Below, one piece after another: positions 1 through 12,600 of a DNA stretch of 64,000 nt. The first letter of the stretch is position 1; every line of letters starts with the position of its first letter. This DNA is from Microcebus murinus (Eukaryota; Chordata; Mammalia; Primates; Cheirogaleidae). The stretch covers positions 56,810,501 to 56,874,500 of the forward strand of contig NC_134111.1 in the NCBI RefSeq assembly GCF_040939455.1. Direction: 5' to 3'. The translations under genes were made by a program, and so were the position numbers. The notes beneath the pieces were generated by a model, which was not told the origin of the DNA, did not search any database, and saw only the letters and a program-made list of their open reading frames with translations.

Positions 1-60
1 TTTGCCAGCTACTTGGACACACTGTATATGGTGTATAAACACTCAACCTCTTTCACTACA

Positions 61-321
61 TGGAAAAACAAACACCACATACACTCACTATCAATTGGAA
101 CTAATCTATCAACACTATGTGCACATATGGAAGTGAAACTCAATGGAAATTAAGCAGGTGGGAGGGGGAAGAGGAGAGGGGTAAACTCACAACTAATGGG
201 TACACTGCACACTATCTAGGTGATGGGCATACTTATAACTTTGACTCAAGCTGTACAAAAGTAATTCATGTAACCATGTTTATACTCTGATAATATTCTG
301 AAAATTAAAAAAAAATAAAAC
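61..321 (+). mobile_element. 5'-truncated LINE-1 3' end
   Basis: Matches the same 3'-UTR layout as the L1 tail near 34.2 kb: GAAAAACAA.CACCACAT, then GCAGGTGGGAGGGGG, then a degenerate GATGGGCAT segment and an A-rich tail with AATAAA. A perfect 14-bp TSD (CCTCTTTCACTACA) sits at 47-60 and 322-335, so both borders are fixed. Only about 260 bp of the 3' end was inserted. No coding part remains. Confidence 0.85.
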
Positions 322-335
322 CCTCTTTCACTACA

Positions 336-1739
336 AATAAAAACAAAAGAAAAATTCTAATAAGATAGTCCCTGAGACTGTTTTTTTATAAAAACCTCCA
401 TATATGGATCTAGAGAAAAATAAAGGAGAATCTGAATGTTGCTTTGTAAAGGCCTCCTTGGTCTTCGAGTGGTAAACCACTGGCCTGGCACCACATGTAC
501 GATGAGCTGGAGTTAACAAAGTCAGAGCTAAGGTGTGAACAAGGTTACCATGGAGATTATGGTGAACCTGAAGAAGACTGTCCTCCTTAATGGAAAATGG
601 CTAATATTCATTTCCCTTATCTTTATCAGGGATATCTTTTCTCCAAAAAAAAAATAAAGAAAAAAAGTTAGGAAGAGATGAAAAATACATTCCATAGGAG
701 TGTTTCTTTCTATCGTATAGAAAAAGTGAAAGAGCCAAACTATATTGCCAAAGCTGTCCTGCCAGAGAAAATTTTTAGTCTCAGTTAGATTAAAAAAGCA
801 GAACTGTTGACCTCCCTTTTCAATAAGTCAGAGGATCAGAAAACTCTGGCCTAGACAAAGCATTTTAAGATATAGATTTGGAAACATAACAAGGGCTATG
901 ACCTCCCAAGTAGCTATAAAGACTCCATAGTTACAAATATTATGATATATTCATAATGTTGACTATATTAGGACAACTTTTTCATGAGTATGTTGTTTCA
1001 TTTTTCACAGTTTTCAATGGACATCTTCCTGGAGTACGGGACTATAGTATTAGTATAAAGTATACATGCATGATGTTTCTACTGAGCTCCCTAATTCAAA
1101 ATCATGTAGTTTATCCCAAACAATGTTAACACTGTGATTGGAATTTGTTTTATGTACATTTTAAAGAGTTGAACACTTTGTGCCAATGGATTCTGGGAAA
1201 CCCTGATTTTACAAGTGAGTACTTACGGGACTCCTATTAAATGAAAGCATATGTTACTAGCAGTGAGTCTTTAAATTGTTCACCTGAGCAGCCAGGAAAT
1301 TGGGTGTTATGGTTATTACTGCAACTCTCATAGTCACCCTCATCTAAAACAATGGAATCATTTGCTAGTGCCATAGCACTTGACATCTTGCCATTGTAGT
1401 TATTTGCATATCTCTCCTTTCAATTAGATGAGTGGATGAGAAGTACCCAGAACACTAAGATATCTTATTAATTTCTCAATCTCTAAATATACTAATCCAT
1501 AGTAGATGCTCAGAAAAATATTTTTTAATGAATGATCAACAATGTCACAAAATAGAGTACTATAAAAAGATACCTCATCTGTTTGGTAATCTCTACTGTT
1601 CAGATTTGAGAGAAACACCAGAATATATGTCATCCTCCCCCACCCAGCCCCACAGAAAAAAGACATTAGAAAAATAAGGATTGTTAAGAGGGTCCCTAAG
1701 GTCTCAAAGCCTTAGCGTAGGAAAACAAAAAAAAGGAGA
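336..1739. other. unassigned AT-rich DNA
   Basis: No repeat family, RNA gene or plausible coding exon was recognised. It has short poly(A) runs (for example near 644-665) but no matched TSD that would show a processed pseudogene. Reading frames are short and stop-rich. Confidence 0.5.
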
Positions 1740-1866
1740 CATAAACTGCTTAAGGACAGGAAACTTTTCTACTTTGCTTACTTTGATATCCTCAGGGCCT
1801 TCTTAACACAGTGTCTAGCCCATAATAAATGATCAATGAAAATTTGTTAAGCAAATGGCTAAAATA
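1740..1866 (+). mobile_element. LINE-2 3' end
   Basis: Contains the L2 terminal pattern: a GGACAGG..ACTTT.TCTACTTTGCT block, then a relic of 'CAGTGCCTAGCACA' (CAGTGTCTAGCCCA), then a relic of 'CAATAAATATTTGTTGAATGAATG' (CAATGAAAATTTGTTAAGCAAATG). Strongly diverged, as expected for this ancient mammalian family. Approximate edges. Confidence 0.65.
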
Positions 1867-2233
1867 ATAGTTAACTCCTTTCTAAATAAATAGAAGAATG
1901 AAAATATATGAATTCAGAACTAGGAGTAGAGCTACTATAGACAGGCTCATGGATGGCTGTGACGCCTGCCAGCTAATGCCATAGAACACCAGTAGACCAT
2001 GAAAAAGCATGTCAAAATGCAAAAGCACAACAAATTGGGACCATTTCTCCTAGGAGCCAACAGATCTTTCTCACTAGACCCTGTGCGCTACTACTGCATA
2101 TCACAACAATTATCATTTGCATTAAGAATCCTAAGTTAAAATAAACTGTGTTGAAAAGCCAAACTATATCTTATTAATAGAACATTAAAAAAAGCAGAGA
2201 AGCATTTAATGCAGTAAAGGAGCATGCCCATTG
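1867..2233. other. unassigned AT-rich DNA
   Basis: Separates the L2 tail from the inverted Alu. No coding or repeat signal recognised. Confidence 0.5.
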
Positions 2234-2544
2234 GTTGTTTGTTTGTTTGTTTGTTTGTTTTTTGAGAAAGAGTCTTGCTCTGTCATCCTGGATAGAGTGC
2301 AGTGGCATCATCTTAGCTCACTGCAACCTCAAACTCCTGGGCTTAAGTGATCCGCTTGCCTCAGACCGCCGAGAAGCTGAGACTATAGGTGAGTGCCATG
2401 ACTCCCAGCTAATTTTTTCTATTTTTAGTAGAGATGAGGTCTTGCTCTTGCTCAGGCTGGTCTCAAACCCCTGAGCTCAAGCAATCCTCCTGCCTGGGCC
2501 TCCCAGAGTGCCAGAATCACAAGTATGAGCCACCGTACCCGGCC
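2234..2544 (-). mobile_element. Alu SINE (AluJ-like), inverted
   Basis: Reads in reverse: a (TTTG)n/T tail at 2234-2262, then AGTCTTGCTCTGTCATCCTGG, CTCACTGCAACCTCAAACTCC, the middle A-rich TTTTTTCTATTTTTAG, and the left monomer ending in CACCGTACCCGGCC. It is diverged and lacks the AT-rich lemur block of the younger copies here, which suggests an older Alu. The TTTG tail is a small microsatellite. Confidence 0.93.
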
Positions 2545-2639
2545 CTGTCCATCAATTCTTATTGAAATGAAGTACTGGGTGGAGATGATGTTTGGGATAA
2601 GTTTATGAGATCATGTGTGCTAGTTGTTCTCTGCTCCCA

Positions 2640-3062
2640 GATCCTCTCTCTACTCTTTGCTCATTCTGGGTATGAGGTGTGAGTTTGGGTATGAGGTATA
2701 AGAGAGTGGATCTGCCTCTCCTCTGCTCTGCAATACTTGTGGCTTCAAGTTGGGCTCAACCAATGAGGCACCATCAGCAAAAAGGACAGAAGAGAGAAGT
2801 TGGGGTATTTCTTTCAGTTTCCCTTCTTAACTGCATTCTGCCAGTGGCCTCTCTTTGGAGAACAGCTCTTGTTGAGTAGCTTCCTTCCAGCCTCAGTTTC
2901 AGCTCTGAACAGACTTAGACACTTCTCTATTACCTCCCATTCCCTTTTAGGAATGGGAGAGTTCATGGTGGGTCAATATGTACCTTAATATCTATTGTCA
3001 ACTCCCCTAAACCTGCCCATATCTCTGCAAATAGGTCCTTTCTTAAATTCTCATTGAAAATC
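2640..3062 (+). mobile_element. possible ancient LTR fragment
   Basis: The block ends with CCTGCCCATATCTCTGCAAATAGGTCC followed by a TTAAATTCTC motif. This resembles a group of old mammalian LTRs whose 3' end reads 'CTGCCCACACCTTTGTAAATAGTCCCTTCATTAAACTCTC'. A related ending is at 37.44-37.49 kb. The family could not be named; it may be a different old repeat. Confidence 0.35.
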
Positions 3063-5438
3063 TGAGCTGATTACACCTTCAGTGATCAGTCAAAACTCTC
3101 ACTCATACAACATAAAAGAGAATTATGCTCTGCTACTTTGCATGAGACTTAGAACCAATACAGCAGAAACAAATCAATTAACAAACCAAACCACCTCTAT
3201 TTCCTTCTACAACGTTGAAGTACCCTAAAAGACCTAAGACAGGTATAAAGAAAGAAAAAACAAAGACAACAGGTGACCAACAGTGGCAAGTATTCTCTCA
3301 TTTCAACAATACCCCAGCCAGTGAACAAATTCAGACTGGCCAGTGCCTTCCTCCCATTACCCAAGACCACTCTAATCTTTCTAAAGGAATAAAATATAAT
3401 TGGAAATGCTGACCCAAATTATTTTGAAATATTTCCATAGAAAGAAACAGAAATGCACAAGCATGAGAAGAAGCAAAAGCACTTTCGACAGAGGAAAGGT
3501 CATGGATGTGGCTCAATTTCTGAGAAAATTATAGAAAAACAAAGACCTTGAATTTGGTGAAAGAGATGCAAATAGAATCAAAAGATGGAGTAGTGGGCAT
3601 TATATGATCTTCCACCACAATGGTATAGGAGCCTGTTACCTGGGCCAGGGCTCTTGCTCACCCTACCTGGAACAGAGGGGAGCAAAGTAAATGGATGGAA
3701 AGAAGGTTGTGTTCTAATTCTAACTTTCCTAGATAAGATGTCATGATTAAGTAACTTTGTCTATCTTAACTTAAATAAATAGGGATGAAGAATACCATAT
3801 TAATTCTTCATGATACTGGGGTTTCAACTCCTAGTATGTTAAAATTATTCTAACCTCTTGGGGATGACAAGATTTCCACGTTTGGGTAAATTATTTCACT
3901 AGTCAGTTCTCAAAGGAACTCTATTTCAAATCTCACTATTTCTGCTAAAACATTTGCCTCCTACTACCTTGAAAATTCTCAGATACTTTTACTGGAATGG
4001 CAGTAAGTAGACTTGAGACAATTCTACATGGATTAGAGAATACTTATTGTGCACCAGAATATCCAGGGTATCATTTAGTGTGCACATATTCTTAATGCAA
4101 CTTTTTAGCCTAATGGTTTCTTGAAATCAAAACAATTTCCAAAGTCATCTTGGAGTATGATTTTTAAAGCATATGGAAACAGAATTTGAGCCAACATATT
4201 TTATCCCAAATGAGGCTCTTTGATTTCTTATATGCTTTTGAAATGTGATATTTGTCTACCCTGGGAAACTTCGTTCACTCCGTTGCCTGGAAAGCTAGAA
4301 AGAGTCTTGAATAATTGTATCATGGATACTTTTTGAATTCTACTACTTGTGGGCTATTTCTGCTGGATAAATGTGTTGTCTACATATAGAATTCTCTTAA
4401 CTCTGCTTCTCAAATCCGTATGTTTTCTGCTGTCGAAGCAAGAATTACAAACTCACACTCTGGCATGGGTAACACTACTTGATGGTTATTCATTATTAAA
4501 TGACTTCTATCACAGAAAAATAGAAAGATTATTGAGGAGATAAATTACCAAAAGTTGAAGTTGAAAAGGCAGAGGAGAATGTCATGCTTATCAGAGTCAC
4601 TCATTTATTCTGTTTTGCCACATCACAATGCTTATAATTAAAGCACTTCTCTGTCAGATTTTCATCTTTAGAGGTGAATATTAATTTTACAAAATAAAGG
4701 AAAGCAAAATAAACTGGAAATAATCTTGTCAGGTTAGAGTTTTAAGAGAAGATCACAAAAGCAGAACATGTACTTGGGGATAAAAGGAAGAAAGAGAAAG
4801 AGAGAGAAGAGAGATGGGATAAATTGTGGATACTCCTTTTAAGGAAACAAAATCTTCCACAGAGAGTTGCATTAGTACTGAAATTCACCCAACTCTGTGT
4901 GAATTCTGATATTTGAAATGCTCACTACTTCTTTTCAATTAACTTCTTTATCTATCCTACAATTCTATGCATGTTAGCGACAACCTAAAGGCAAATATCT
5001 CTACAGAGTAAGGGAATGATAATATTCTGGGCAAAAGTGATGTCACAAACAGAGGTGAATTCCCAATGCCATTGAGTTCTCATGATACTAGGGGAAATAA
5101 AACAATGACTTTATAGCTAATTGCAATGTAGTAACTAAAGAAAACATATTGCAACAGAACTGTCAGGACTATTAATCATTCTACATTTAACAGATTACAT
5201 TAGATCTAGAGATGTTAATTTAGATTTTACCCTGTTACTAAATTATTGTAATAGGTTTGGTTACTGGTTTCAAGGAGTACTAGAAGTTAATCTTACTTTT
5301 TATGGACAGTATTAGCATTTGTCTTAGAAGAACTTCTGTCCTTCATGGACAATAATACTTTAATCTCCCAAATCTAAATTTCTTTTTCTATAAAAATTTT
5401 TAAAGCCAGTAATTGATATAAAAAGGCACAACAAATAA
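3063..5438. other. unassigned AT-rich DNA
   Basis: About 2.4 kb with no recognised repeat, RNA or exon. A purine-rich GA stretch lies near 4785-4815. Reading frames are at most about 65 codons with no recognisable domain. Confidence 0.5.
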
Positions 5439-5439
5439 A

Positions 5440-5695
5440 ATTATAGCTACTAACTGGCATTCATTTATCATATACCAGGCAACTTGCAGAGTTGTGTGCT
5501 TTATGTATGCTATTTTGATTAATTCTTATGACATTGGAATTCCACCAGGTGGACACAATGATCCCTAAGTAACCTAAAGACAAGAAGCCTGAGGCTTACA
5601 GAGGGTAAGCCATTTGGCAAGGGTCACAGAGCAAAAAAGAGGTGGAGCTGGGATTCAAATCCAAGTATATCTTGTTCTCAAGTCTTTCCTATGTA
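5440..5695 (+). mobile_element. MIR SINE
   Basis: Full-length-like MIR order: CATTTATCATATACCAGGCA, GTGCTTTATGTATGCTATTTTGATTAATTCTTATGACA, then GAGGCTTACAGAGGGTAAGCCATTTGGCAAGGGTCACAGAGC, and AGCTGGGATTCAAATCCAAG. This tRNA-derived SINE family is shared by all mammals, so the copy is ancient and says nothing about species. Confidence 0.88.
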
Positions 5696-5887
5696 TTTCT
5701 TCTCATAACTAAGAAGAGTAATGGCACAACAGATGATCATATTTGATTTATCAGAACATAAATACTGATTTCAAATATAAGTACTAACTCAGGCATAAGT
5801 TACCTCATACTAAAAGCATTTAGAAACGACCCAGTAAAAATTCATACTCTGCAGGCTTATAGAGTCCTTTGATACTGTCATCTGGAG

Positions 5888-6115
5888 CAGTGTTGCTCAA
5901 CCATTTTTTTTTCACTCTCACCCCTTCATAAGGGGCATTCTGAGACATTTTTTTCTTAATCACCTAACATGAAATCATACTACTATGGATATACCATATA
6001 TTTGCTTATGTATCTTATGTATATCTGTGCTTTATATATAAGAGAAGTAAGGGATTGGGATTTTTTGCTTCCTAGAAGAAATTTCTGCCTCTTGGGGACA
6101 ATGAGAATACATGAT
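5888..6115. mobile_element. possible hAT-type DNA element remnant
   Basis: Begins CAGTGTTGCTCAACC and ends with a loosely inverted counterpart (GGGGACAATGAGAATACATG). Ends of the form CAGTG.TTCTCAACC are common in hAT-Charlie MITEs. The internal sequence was not recognised and the inverted match is weak. Confidence 0.3.
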
Positions 6116-6994
6116 CTAGAAGATGTACTCCTTTGTCCATAACCTCCCAACTCACTGTTGTTGCTTATAATTGTATGGGCTTAGGGCTTTTAGATTTTTA
6201 GCTTAAGGTTTTTCAGTGTGTTAAAATGCAAATACATACAAAATGTTAATGAACCACTATAAGCCTTCTATATCTTGGCGTGAATAGCAGATCAGAAAGC
6301 CAGTCTGATAGGGGAAAGAAGGAGAACGTGGGTGCACTCTACACTGGAGCAGAGGAATGGGGAAGAACAGAGCCTCTGGTGTTGAAATGCCCACATCACA
6401 GTTGTGCTTCAGTCTAGTCCTGTTGAAGATTTTAACACAAGTTCTTTAAGAAAAGATGCCAGCTCCCATTCATGATGAACAAGAAGACTTAGTCATAACC
6501 CACCTTAGTGGCCATCACCCTATTGATCATTGTGTAAATATTAGGTTTCCTGCCCGTAAAGAATTTGCTGTTTGGTGCCTTTCAGGCCTGTTTGCATATT
6601 CCCAACCACTACGTGGCCAAGAATAAGTAAGTTTATGTAATGTTCCAAAGAAACTGCTCAACACCATGGCTCATTTTAACTGAGGTATGAATAGAAGACA
6701 GAGATGAATTCACAAATACTTCTTTCACATGCACTGTAAAATATAACTTTTGACTCCTCCAGGCCAAAATGGTCTTAACCATTGATGTAATTATAGCTCA
6801 CAACTATAATTTAGAGTTAGCTCTGGTTGACTCTAAATTCACACAGGAAAATAATTCACTCATCTTATTGGAACAGTGAAGTATATAACTTCATAAAATC
6901 CATACAGTTTCAACAATCCCAAAAAAGAAATCAACAGTTGATAGAACTGAATGGAAAAAGAAATCAACAGTTGATAATTTAATAAGACAACAAT
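6116..6994. other. unassigned DNA with a short direct repeat
   Basis: No family recognised. The word AAAAAGAAATCAACAGTTGATA occurs twice, about 33 bp apart, around 6923-6977. This looks like a local duplication rather than a TSD, since no poly(A) or element lies between the copies. Confidence 0.5.
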
Positions 6995-7218
6995 AATTAT
7001 CTACCATTTATTGTTTACTGACTTAAAGGCTAAAGTGCTATACTTGACACTTTATAAACATTACCTATTTAATCCTTTACAGCAATCTGTAATATTTGTT
7101 CCCTCATTTACAAAGGAAATGACTGCAGAAAGGACAAGTGATTTTCCTGAAACCACTTGGAAATACAGAAGCGTTCAAACTCCTGGCATCTCAAGCTCAT
7201 GCCTTGCCACCTCAGAGA
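6995..7218 (+). mobile_element. MIR SINE
   Basis: Degraded MIR: CATTTATTGTTTACTGAC.., CTTTATAAACATTACCTATTTAATCC, CCTCATTTACAAAGGAAATGACTGCAGAAAGG and a TTCAAACTCC relic of the GATTCGAACCC box, in the expected order. Edges approximate. Confidence 0.7.
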
Positions 7219-7689
7219 AAGGATAGAAAACTTAAGTCTCCAAACTATTTCAGACAAATGGAGGAAATCTTGGGAAAGGAGAGGTCATGAAATGTTGTGA
7301 AAATACTGTGAGATGTTGCTTGTGAGAAGATATTGTACAGATAATTTCAACTGCAGGATCACTTTAAAAATAAATAAATAAATACCTTCAAGTCAGAATT
7401 TTCTGACTCTGGGAATTGTGAAGCATGCATGTGTCAGGACCTTGGTAAATAATTAACAAACTTGTGGCTACTTCACACAAGTGTAGTCACACTTTCTAGA
7501 GGCTGCAACCATTCTCGTAAATCACCTCCATCACTTACTTCCCATCAATGGCATTGAACTCTATGATCTAAAGAGAACTCCGATCTGAGAGGCTGGCCCT
7601 TGTTTAAAATTTACAGTGCACTTTATATACATATATAGTGTCTCCAACATGACAAGATAATAGAATCTAAGAAGGCAGAAGTGGAATAG

Positions 7690-7825
7690 GAAAAATAGAG
7701 TAAAACTTTAAGAAATTATTTTATAGAGGAGGTAACCTAATGGTTAGGGAAGGTGTTAAGAAGCCAGGACAAAAACCTGGGTCTCCTAATTCCTAAGGCC
7801 AGTACTTTTCTTCACTTATAGTACA
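7690..7825 (+). mobile_element. MIR3-like 3' fragment
   Basis: Only the 3' half is visible: GAGGAGGTAACCTAATGGTTAGGGAAGG..., AAAACCTGGGTCTCCTAATTCCTAAGGCCAGTACTTTTCTT. This follows the 'CCCAGGTCTCCTGACTCCCAGTCCAGTGCTCTTTC' ending of MIR/MIR3 SINEs. Confidence 0.45.
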
Positions 7826-10395
7826 TTGTTACCAAGTAGAATAAAAGGCTTGAAATTACAGCAAAAATTGTAATGTACCAAAAACACATCATCCATCTGC
7901 TTTCTTGCTGCATATTTACCTAATATTTAAGTTAAACACATTGACAACAAAGTAAATGTATAAACTACTAACATAGTTATGTCTACTTTATCCCAAATAG
8001 GTTATCAAACATCCCTAAAAAGTGACATTTTTAATAACTCCAAAATAAAGACTGAAATTGTTCTGTCATGTGAGGTAATGTGTATAACTGGTCAAAGTAT
8101 AACCATTGCAATAAAAGATGTTTTCACCTAGTTTCCTAGAGATTTCAGATGTTTGCTTAGCCTTTAGTAACTGGAAAATTCCTCAACTCATTGTGTACTT
8201 ACTAACATATTCTATTAGGAAAATGTTTGCTTTCCAAATAAATAATCCAAGCCATAAAATTCAGCCAATGTTTTATAATATGCACATGACAGTAAAAGAA
8301 GCATTTTTAAAAAACCTTTATGCAGCTTCCAATAAAATTCTTATTTAATTATGTTCCTTTATAAAATGAGAAAGCTTCCCATATCATCTTCTTTGAAATG
8401 TTTTGTGACATTTCTATTAAGACTAATGCATATAAATGTTATATTTAAAATAGTTTATATTGTATAATTGTGAATATTACTAAAATATGCAGCATATTAG
8501 TATTTTACCTTTTCAATGTTCTACTACTTGAGACTAATTTTAAAGCTGTCAATCTAGGCATTTTCATGTATTTTAAATATTAATAAAATGATCATTTAAA
8601 ACAGTCCTTTCTAGAAGACATATCTGAGCATTTTAACAACATAAAGAAGTCCAACATATTTTTACACAAGACGTCAAGTTAACATTTAGATCATGAAGAC
8701 CCTATAACAACTACGGATTAAATCCCAAAATTGTATGTTGATTTTAATGGAAAGAAAAAAATACAGGTGAAATGCTAATCATGACTGCTTCTTTAACTTA
8801 TACACACATTTCCAAGATTGTTCTAAATTGCCAAAACTTGTCACCTAAAAATCTAGCAGGTCAAAAATAATACTAATCATAATGTTGCCCTGCACTGTGT
8901 GAAATATGTACAACTCTGGAAAATTACAGCTGAAGCCAAGTATACCTACATATATATTTTCTATCACTTTAGAACAAATTTACCGTTTGTAAGTTATGTT
9001 ACTTACCTAGAAGCATGTTTCTTAGCAATGGTCAATTCAGCCAGCCTGTAATTTCTGTATAACAAATGTATCAAGAGCTGAGAAGTACATTAACCTGCCA
9101 CAAGTTTTATTACAGATGGAGTGTGAGCCTTCACAAACTCTTCCTTGTATGCTAAGCCTGCTGGAGTACTGGCCCAACCCCACTCGCTCACTGTGTACCT
9201 CGTTTGAAACTAACAAACAATACAGTGACTGTCAGTAGATGTTGCCTCCTCAGCCTACAGAGCCAAAAAAAATTATGGAAAAGTAGGTTACTTTACTGGA
9301 GTTGGAGATGTATTCTGAATTGATCATGCTGTTTCTTTAAAATTCCAAGTAATATATTTTCCTCAATTCACAAAGAAAAAAATTTAAACTTATGCAAGTA
9401 AGTTTACAAAATCATATTTTAATAAAGTAACTATTCTCTTTTCCCCTCAATGTTTTTTCTCTAAGCATTTAAAAATACTTTTCACTCTAAACTAAAAAGA
9501 AATTCTGCTACAAGAGAAATTCTGTATACTGTGCATGTTTTTAAGGAAAATTGAATATTAAAATTATATCACTCATCAAGGATTAGAAAATGCAAATATA
9601 TTTATTATTTGGTGTTGGGAGCTTGAACCTCCAATGAGATTTCACTTTCACAATGGATTGTTTGTTTGGTTCCAATACTAAGATGATTACTTCTGAAATA
9701 GGTTTCTCCTGAGAGAAGAACAAGCCTTACAGTTTTAAAGCAAATAAGGATATTACAGTGAACATTTAACAAAGGAACATCTCGTCTCTTTTTATTTTTC
9801 TACTGGATGCATATCAACAATTTAAAAAAAGAAAATATATCTGGGCCCAAAGGAAGAATACACAGCATGCTAGCCAGCACTGAAGCCTATGATATGAATG
9901 TGATTTCTGAGACTATGTTTTCTAAAACAGAAAATAACATTTTAATTTGTATGAAACATGTCCAAATGTTATATATTTTGGCAATTGTTTTTAAACTATC
10001 CCCCAACGGACACTACCTTTTACACATTATAATAATAGAGGACAGCAGTTAAAATCTACTGTCCCAGAATCCAAATAGTGAAGTTTTATAAGTATTTATT
10101 AATGTTTCTATCTTTCTCTATTCCTTAATTTGGGGATTCAACTTTTGCATGACTAGCTACTTTTATTTTGGTCAAAACAAGGTTAAAAAGTTAAATATAG
10201 GAAAAGTGAGGGACAGAGAATCTGAGAAAAGGACAAAAGGGAAATGAATCTAGGTGGTAAAGGGAAAATGGGGAAAGACTATGAAGACAGGATAATTTGG
10301 AACATAGGGAACAAAGGAAGAGAGATGGCTAAGGACAATAATGATACAATAGACCAAAGTCTGTTTATGCCATTATAAAATGCAGCCCTCTTGTA
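7826..10395. other. unassigned AT-rich DNA
   Basis: About 2.6 kb, strongly AT-rich, with no recognised repeat family, exon or RNA. Small frames (for example at 8118-8348 and 9807-10052) show no domain and no codon structure worth reporting. Confidence 0.5.
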
Positions 10396-10397
10396 TA

Positions 10398-10450
10398 TCA
10401 AAAATATATATGTATCATATATATATATCAATACATATACATATATATTT
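10398..10450. repeat. (TA/CATA) low-complexity tract
   Basis: Alternating AT with interspersed ATGTATC and CATACATATAC units. It is a simple-sequence tract and explains the odd frame read antisense across 10279-10596. Confidence 0.85.
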
Positions 10451-10515
10451 GAATGTAGCACTCTAAAAAAAACATGCATTCTTATATTGCATGAGCCAAC
10501 GACCAAGTAGAGAAA

Positions 10516-10533
10516 TGTGTGTGTGTGTGTGTT
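10516..10533. repeat. (GT)n microsatellite
   Basis: A short uninterrupted GT tract of about nine units. Confidence 0.9.
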
Positions 10534-10607
10534 TATTTTAACAAGTATTTCTCTAGCAATGTGGAAGGAAACCTCTTCCTGCCCACGACATCCCATTCAC
10601 TTTAACC

Positions 10608-10745
10608 CAGTGATTCTCACACTTGAGTGTGCATCAGTATCCCCGAGGACTTGTTAAAAAGAAGTTGTTGTGCCCTATCCTCAGAATTTCCAATTCAGTC
10701 TGTCTGCAGTGTGGCCTGAGAATTTGCATTTATAAGTTCTAAAGT
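10608..10745 (+). mobile_element. MER5A (hAT-Charlie MITE)
   Basis: Starts CCAGTGATTCTCACACTTGAGTGTGCATCAGTATCCCCGAGGACTTGTTAAAA, follows with a relic of 'CCCCAGAGTTTCTGATTCAGT.GGTCTG' and with TGAGAATTTGCATTTATAAGTTCTAA. The far terminal inverted repeat is missing, cut off by the LTR that follows. Confidence 0.82.
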
Positions 10746-10746
10746 G

Positions 10747-11340
10747 TGACAGTTAATTTTATGTCAACTTAACTAGATTAAGGGATACTTAGATAAAGCA
10801 TTATGTCTGGGTGTGTCTGTCGGAGAGTTTCTGGAGGAGATTGGTGTGTGTGTCTGTGACTGAATGAGAAAGGGATCTATCCTCAGTGTAGGAAGGCACC
10901 ATCCAATTGGCTTGGGGACTAGACAGAACAAAAAGGCAGAGGAAAGGTATATTATTAGTGCATGCTCTTGCATGCACTCTCTTTCTTTCTCTCTCTCCCT
11001 TTCTCCCCCCGCTCCAGCTGGGACACCTAGGATATCAGAATTTTGGATTCTCTGGCCTTTGGACTATGGGGTTTACACAAGCAGCCTCTTAGGTTCTCAG
11101 GCCTGCAGTTTTGAACTGAGAATCATACCATTAGCTTCCCTGGTTCCGAGGCCTTTGGGCTTGGACTTCGTCATGCCACCAACATCCCAGGTCTCCAGCT
11201 TACAGACAGCCTGTTATACAACTTCTCAGCTTCCTCATTCACATGAGCCAATTCCCTTAATAAATCCCTTCTCATATATCTATCTATATCTATCTGAATC
11301 TATATATTTCTATATCTATTTGTCTCTATTGCTACACATA
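10747..11340 (+). mobile_element. probable ERVL-type solo LTR (MLT2B-like)
   Basis: Starts TGACAGTTAATTTTATGTCAACTT, then GGGTGTGTCTGTCGGAGAG, CACCATCCAATTGGCTTGGGG, AACAAAAAGGCAGAGGAAAGG, CCTGGTTCCGAGGCCTTTGG, and finally TGAGCCAATTCCCTTAATAAATCCCTTCTCATATATC. The LTR order with a poly(A) signal near the end is clear; the usual CTGTTTCTCTGGAGAACC end is lost in a TATC-rich tract. The 164-codon frame inside it is incidental. The subfamily name is from memory. Confidence 0.7.
11264..11332. repeat. (TATC)n-like imperfect tract
   Basis: Imperfect TATCTATATC units at the LTR 3' end, grown from the AT-rich LTR tail. Confidence 0.75.
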
Positions 11341-12239
11341 GAATCTAAAACTTTTTAAAACATATTTTCACAGCTCTGAATCAGTATGCATCCATAATTA
11401 ATTGCATCTTACAATAACTATGCATGAGGCGTCATTCATGACTGCAGTGGCCCATGTCAGTGTGTGCATGAACTTGGTCATAGCAGTTCCTATTGTCTCC
11501 TCAGTTGAGTGGTATTTTTGAGTCGTAGCATGTATTCAGTTTAACTGGCATTTAGAAATAGTTTTTAAAACTTGGATTTTTTTTAAAAAGTTATACTGTG
11601 ATCTGGCATGAAAGCCATGTTTCAAAAGCTGTTGGCTTTAAAAATAAAGTCATTACATACAAAGACATACAAAATCTGGGGTAGATATTTGTTATTAGTG
11701 AAGCAAGTGTTCATTATTGGAGGAATGACAGTAATTTCAGATTGTCCTGCAAATAGCAATCGGCTGTGTTAAGGGATAGAAGAAAGGTAACACAAGTGGA
11801 AGAAGCTGTGGTAGATGCAAAAATTGTGCCTATCACAGGCCAAGCAATGCAACTAACTGAAGGCAGAAGAAATTGCCAATTCCTCTGAACAGAAATTTCA
11901 GAGTGATAAGGTGCTGGCGTGAATAAGTCACAGATCCAGATCCAGAGGGACTTTCTTTAAGGCTTGTGTCATAGTTTATGGAAAGCATTTTATTTATTTA
12001 TTTATTGAGAGGGGGATTTCTTGCCTGGAGAACTGTGAAACAATACATTTCTGTTGGTTAAGCCATCCATTCTTTGGTACTCTATCACCACAGCCTTAGA
12101 AAACCAGTATACCATCTTTACCGGATGCCTGATATTAAATATATGCTAATTTCTTAAAAGGAATTGGAGAACTGACCAACACTTTCTCTTCCTCCAAAAA
12201 GTTTGAGTAATAACATGATTGTCTATTTTTAGAAGGTCA
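11341..12239. other. unassigned DNA
   Basis: No family recognised. Contains a (TTTA)4-type run near 11990-12005. Confidence 0.45.
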
Positions 12240-12600
12240 GGCAGAATTCAGATGTTTTCTATTTGTACATTGTCTAATTTTTCCTTCATCAGGTTGGCCA
12301 TGAAGTCTATTTAAGTAGTTCTCCCATCCCCACCAAAGGACCAGCTGCTTTTTAAAATACTTGATTCATTTTTTTCTTGTGTGCTTTCTATTACACTAAT
12401 AATTGCTTTAATGTCTGCTTCCTAACTTCTTTTGATTAATTTTGATACACTCTTTCTAGTTTTTAAGATGCAGACATGGCTCATTTATTTTCAATTTTTG
12501 TTTTTTAATTTTAAAAATCATTTAGGAGCATAGTGTTTGATTGGAAGTTTTCCTTTCCATTAACTTTTAGATAATCTATCATTTTAGTTTTGATTTTTCT
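12240..12600 (-). mobile_element. antisense LINE-1/HAL1 ORF2 fragment
   Basis: Shows the antisense order of an L1 ORF2 segment: CACCAAAGGACCAGCTGCTTTT (the 'CAAAGAACCAGCTTTTGG' site), ...TTTCTATTACACTAATAATTGCTTTAATGTCTGCTTCC..., CTAGTTTTTAAGATGCAGACATGG. Heavily mutated, no open frame. It could be HAL1 or an old L1M; edges are rough. Confidence 0.5.

Noticed and set aside
580..665. Possible processed pseudogene ending in an A-rich tract
   Set aside because: The upstream sequence matches no recognised mRNA and no flanking duplication was found.
10279..10596. 105-codon antisense frame
   Set aside because: Its composition comes from TA/CATA and GT simple repeats.
10864..11358. 164-codon sense frame
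   Set aside because: It lies wholly inside a probable ERVL LTR, has no recognisable domain and its end is a TATC tract; LTRs do not encode protein.
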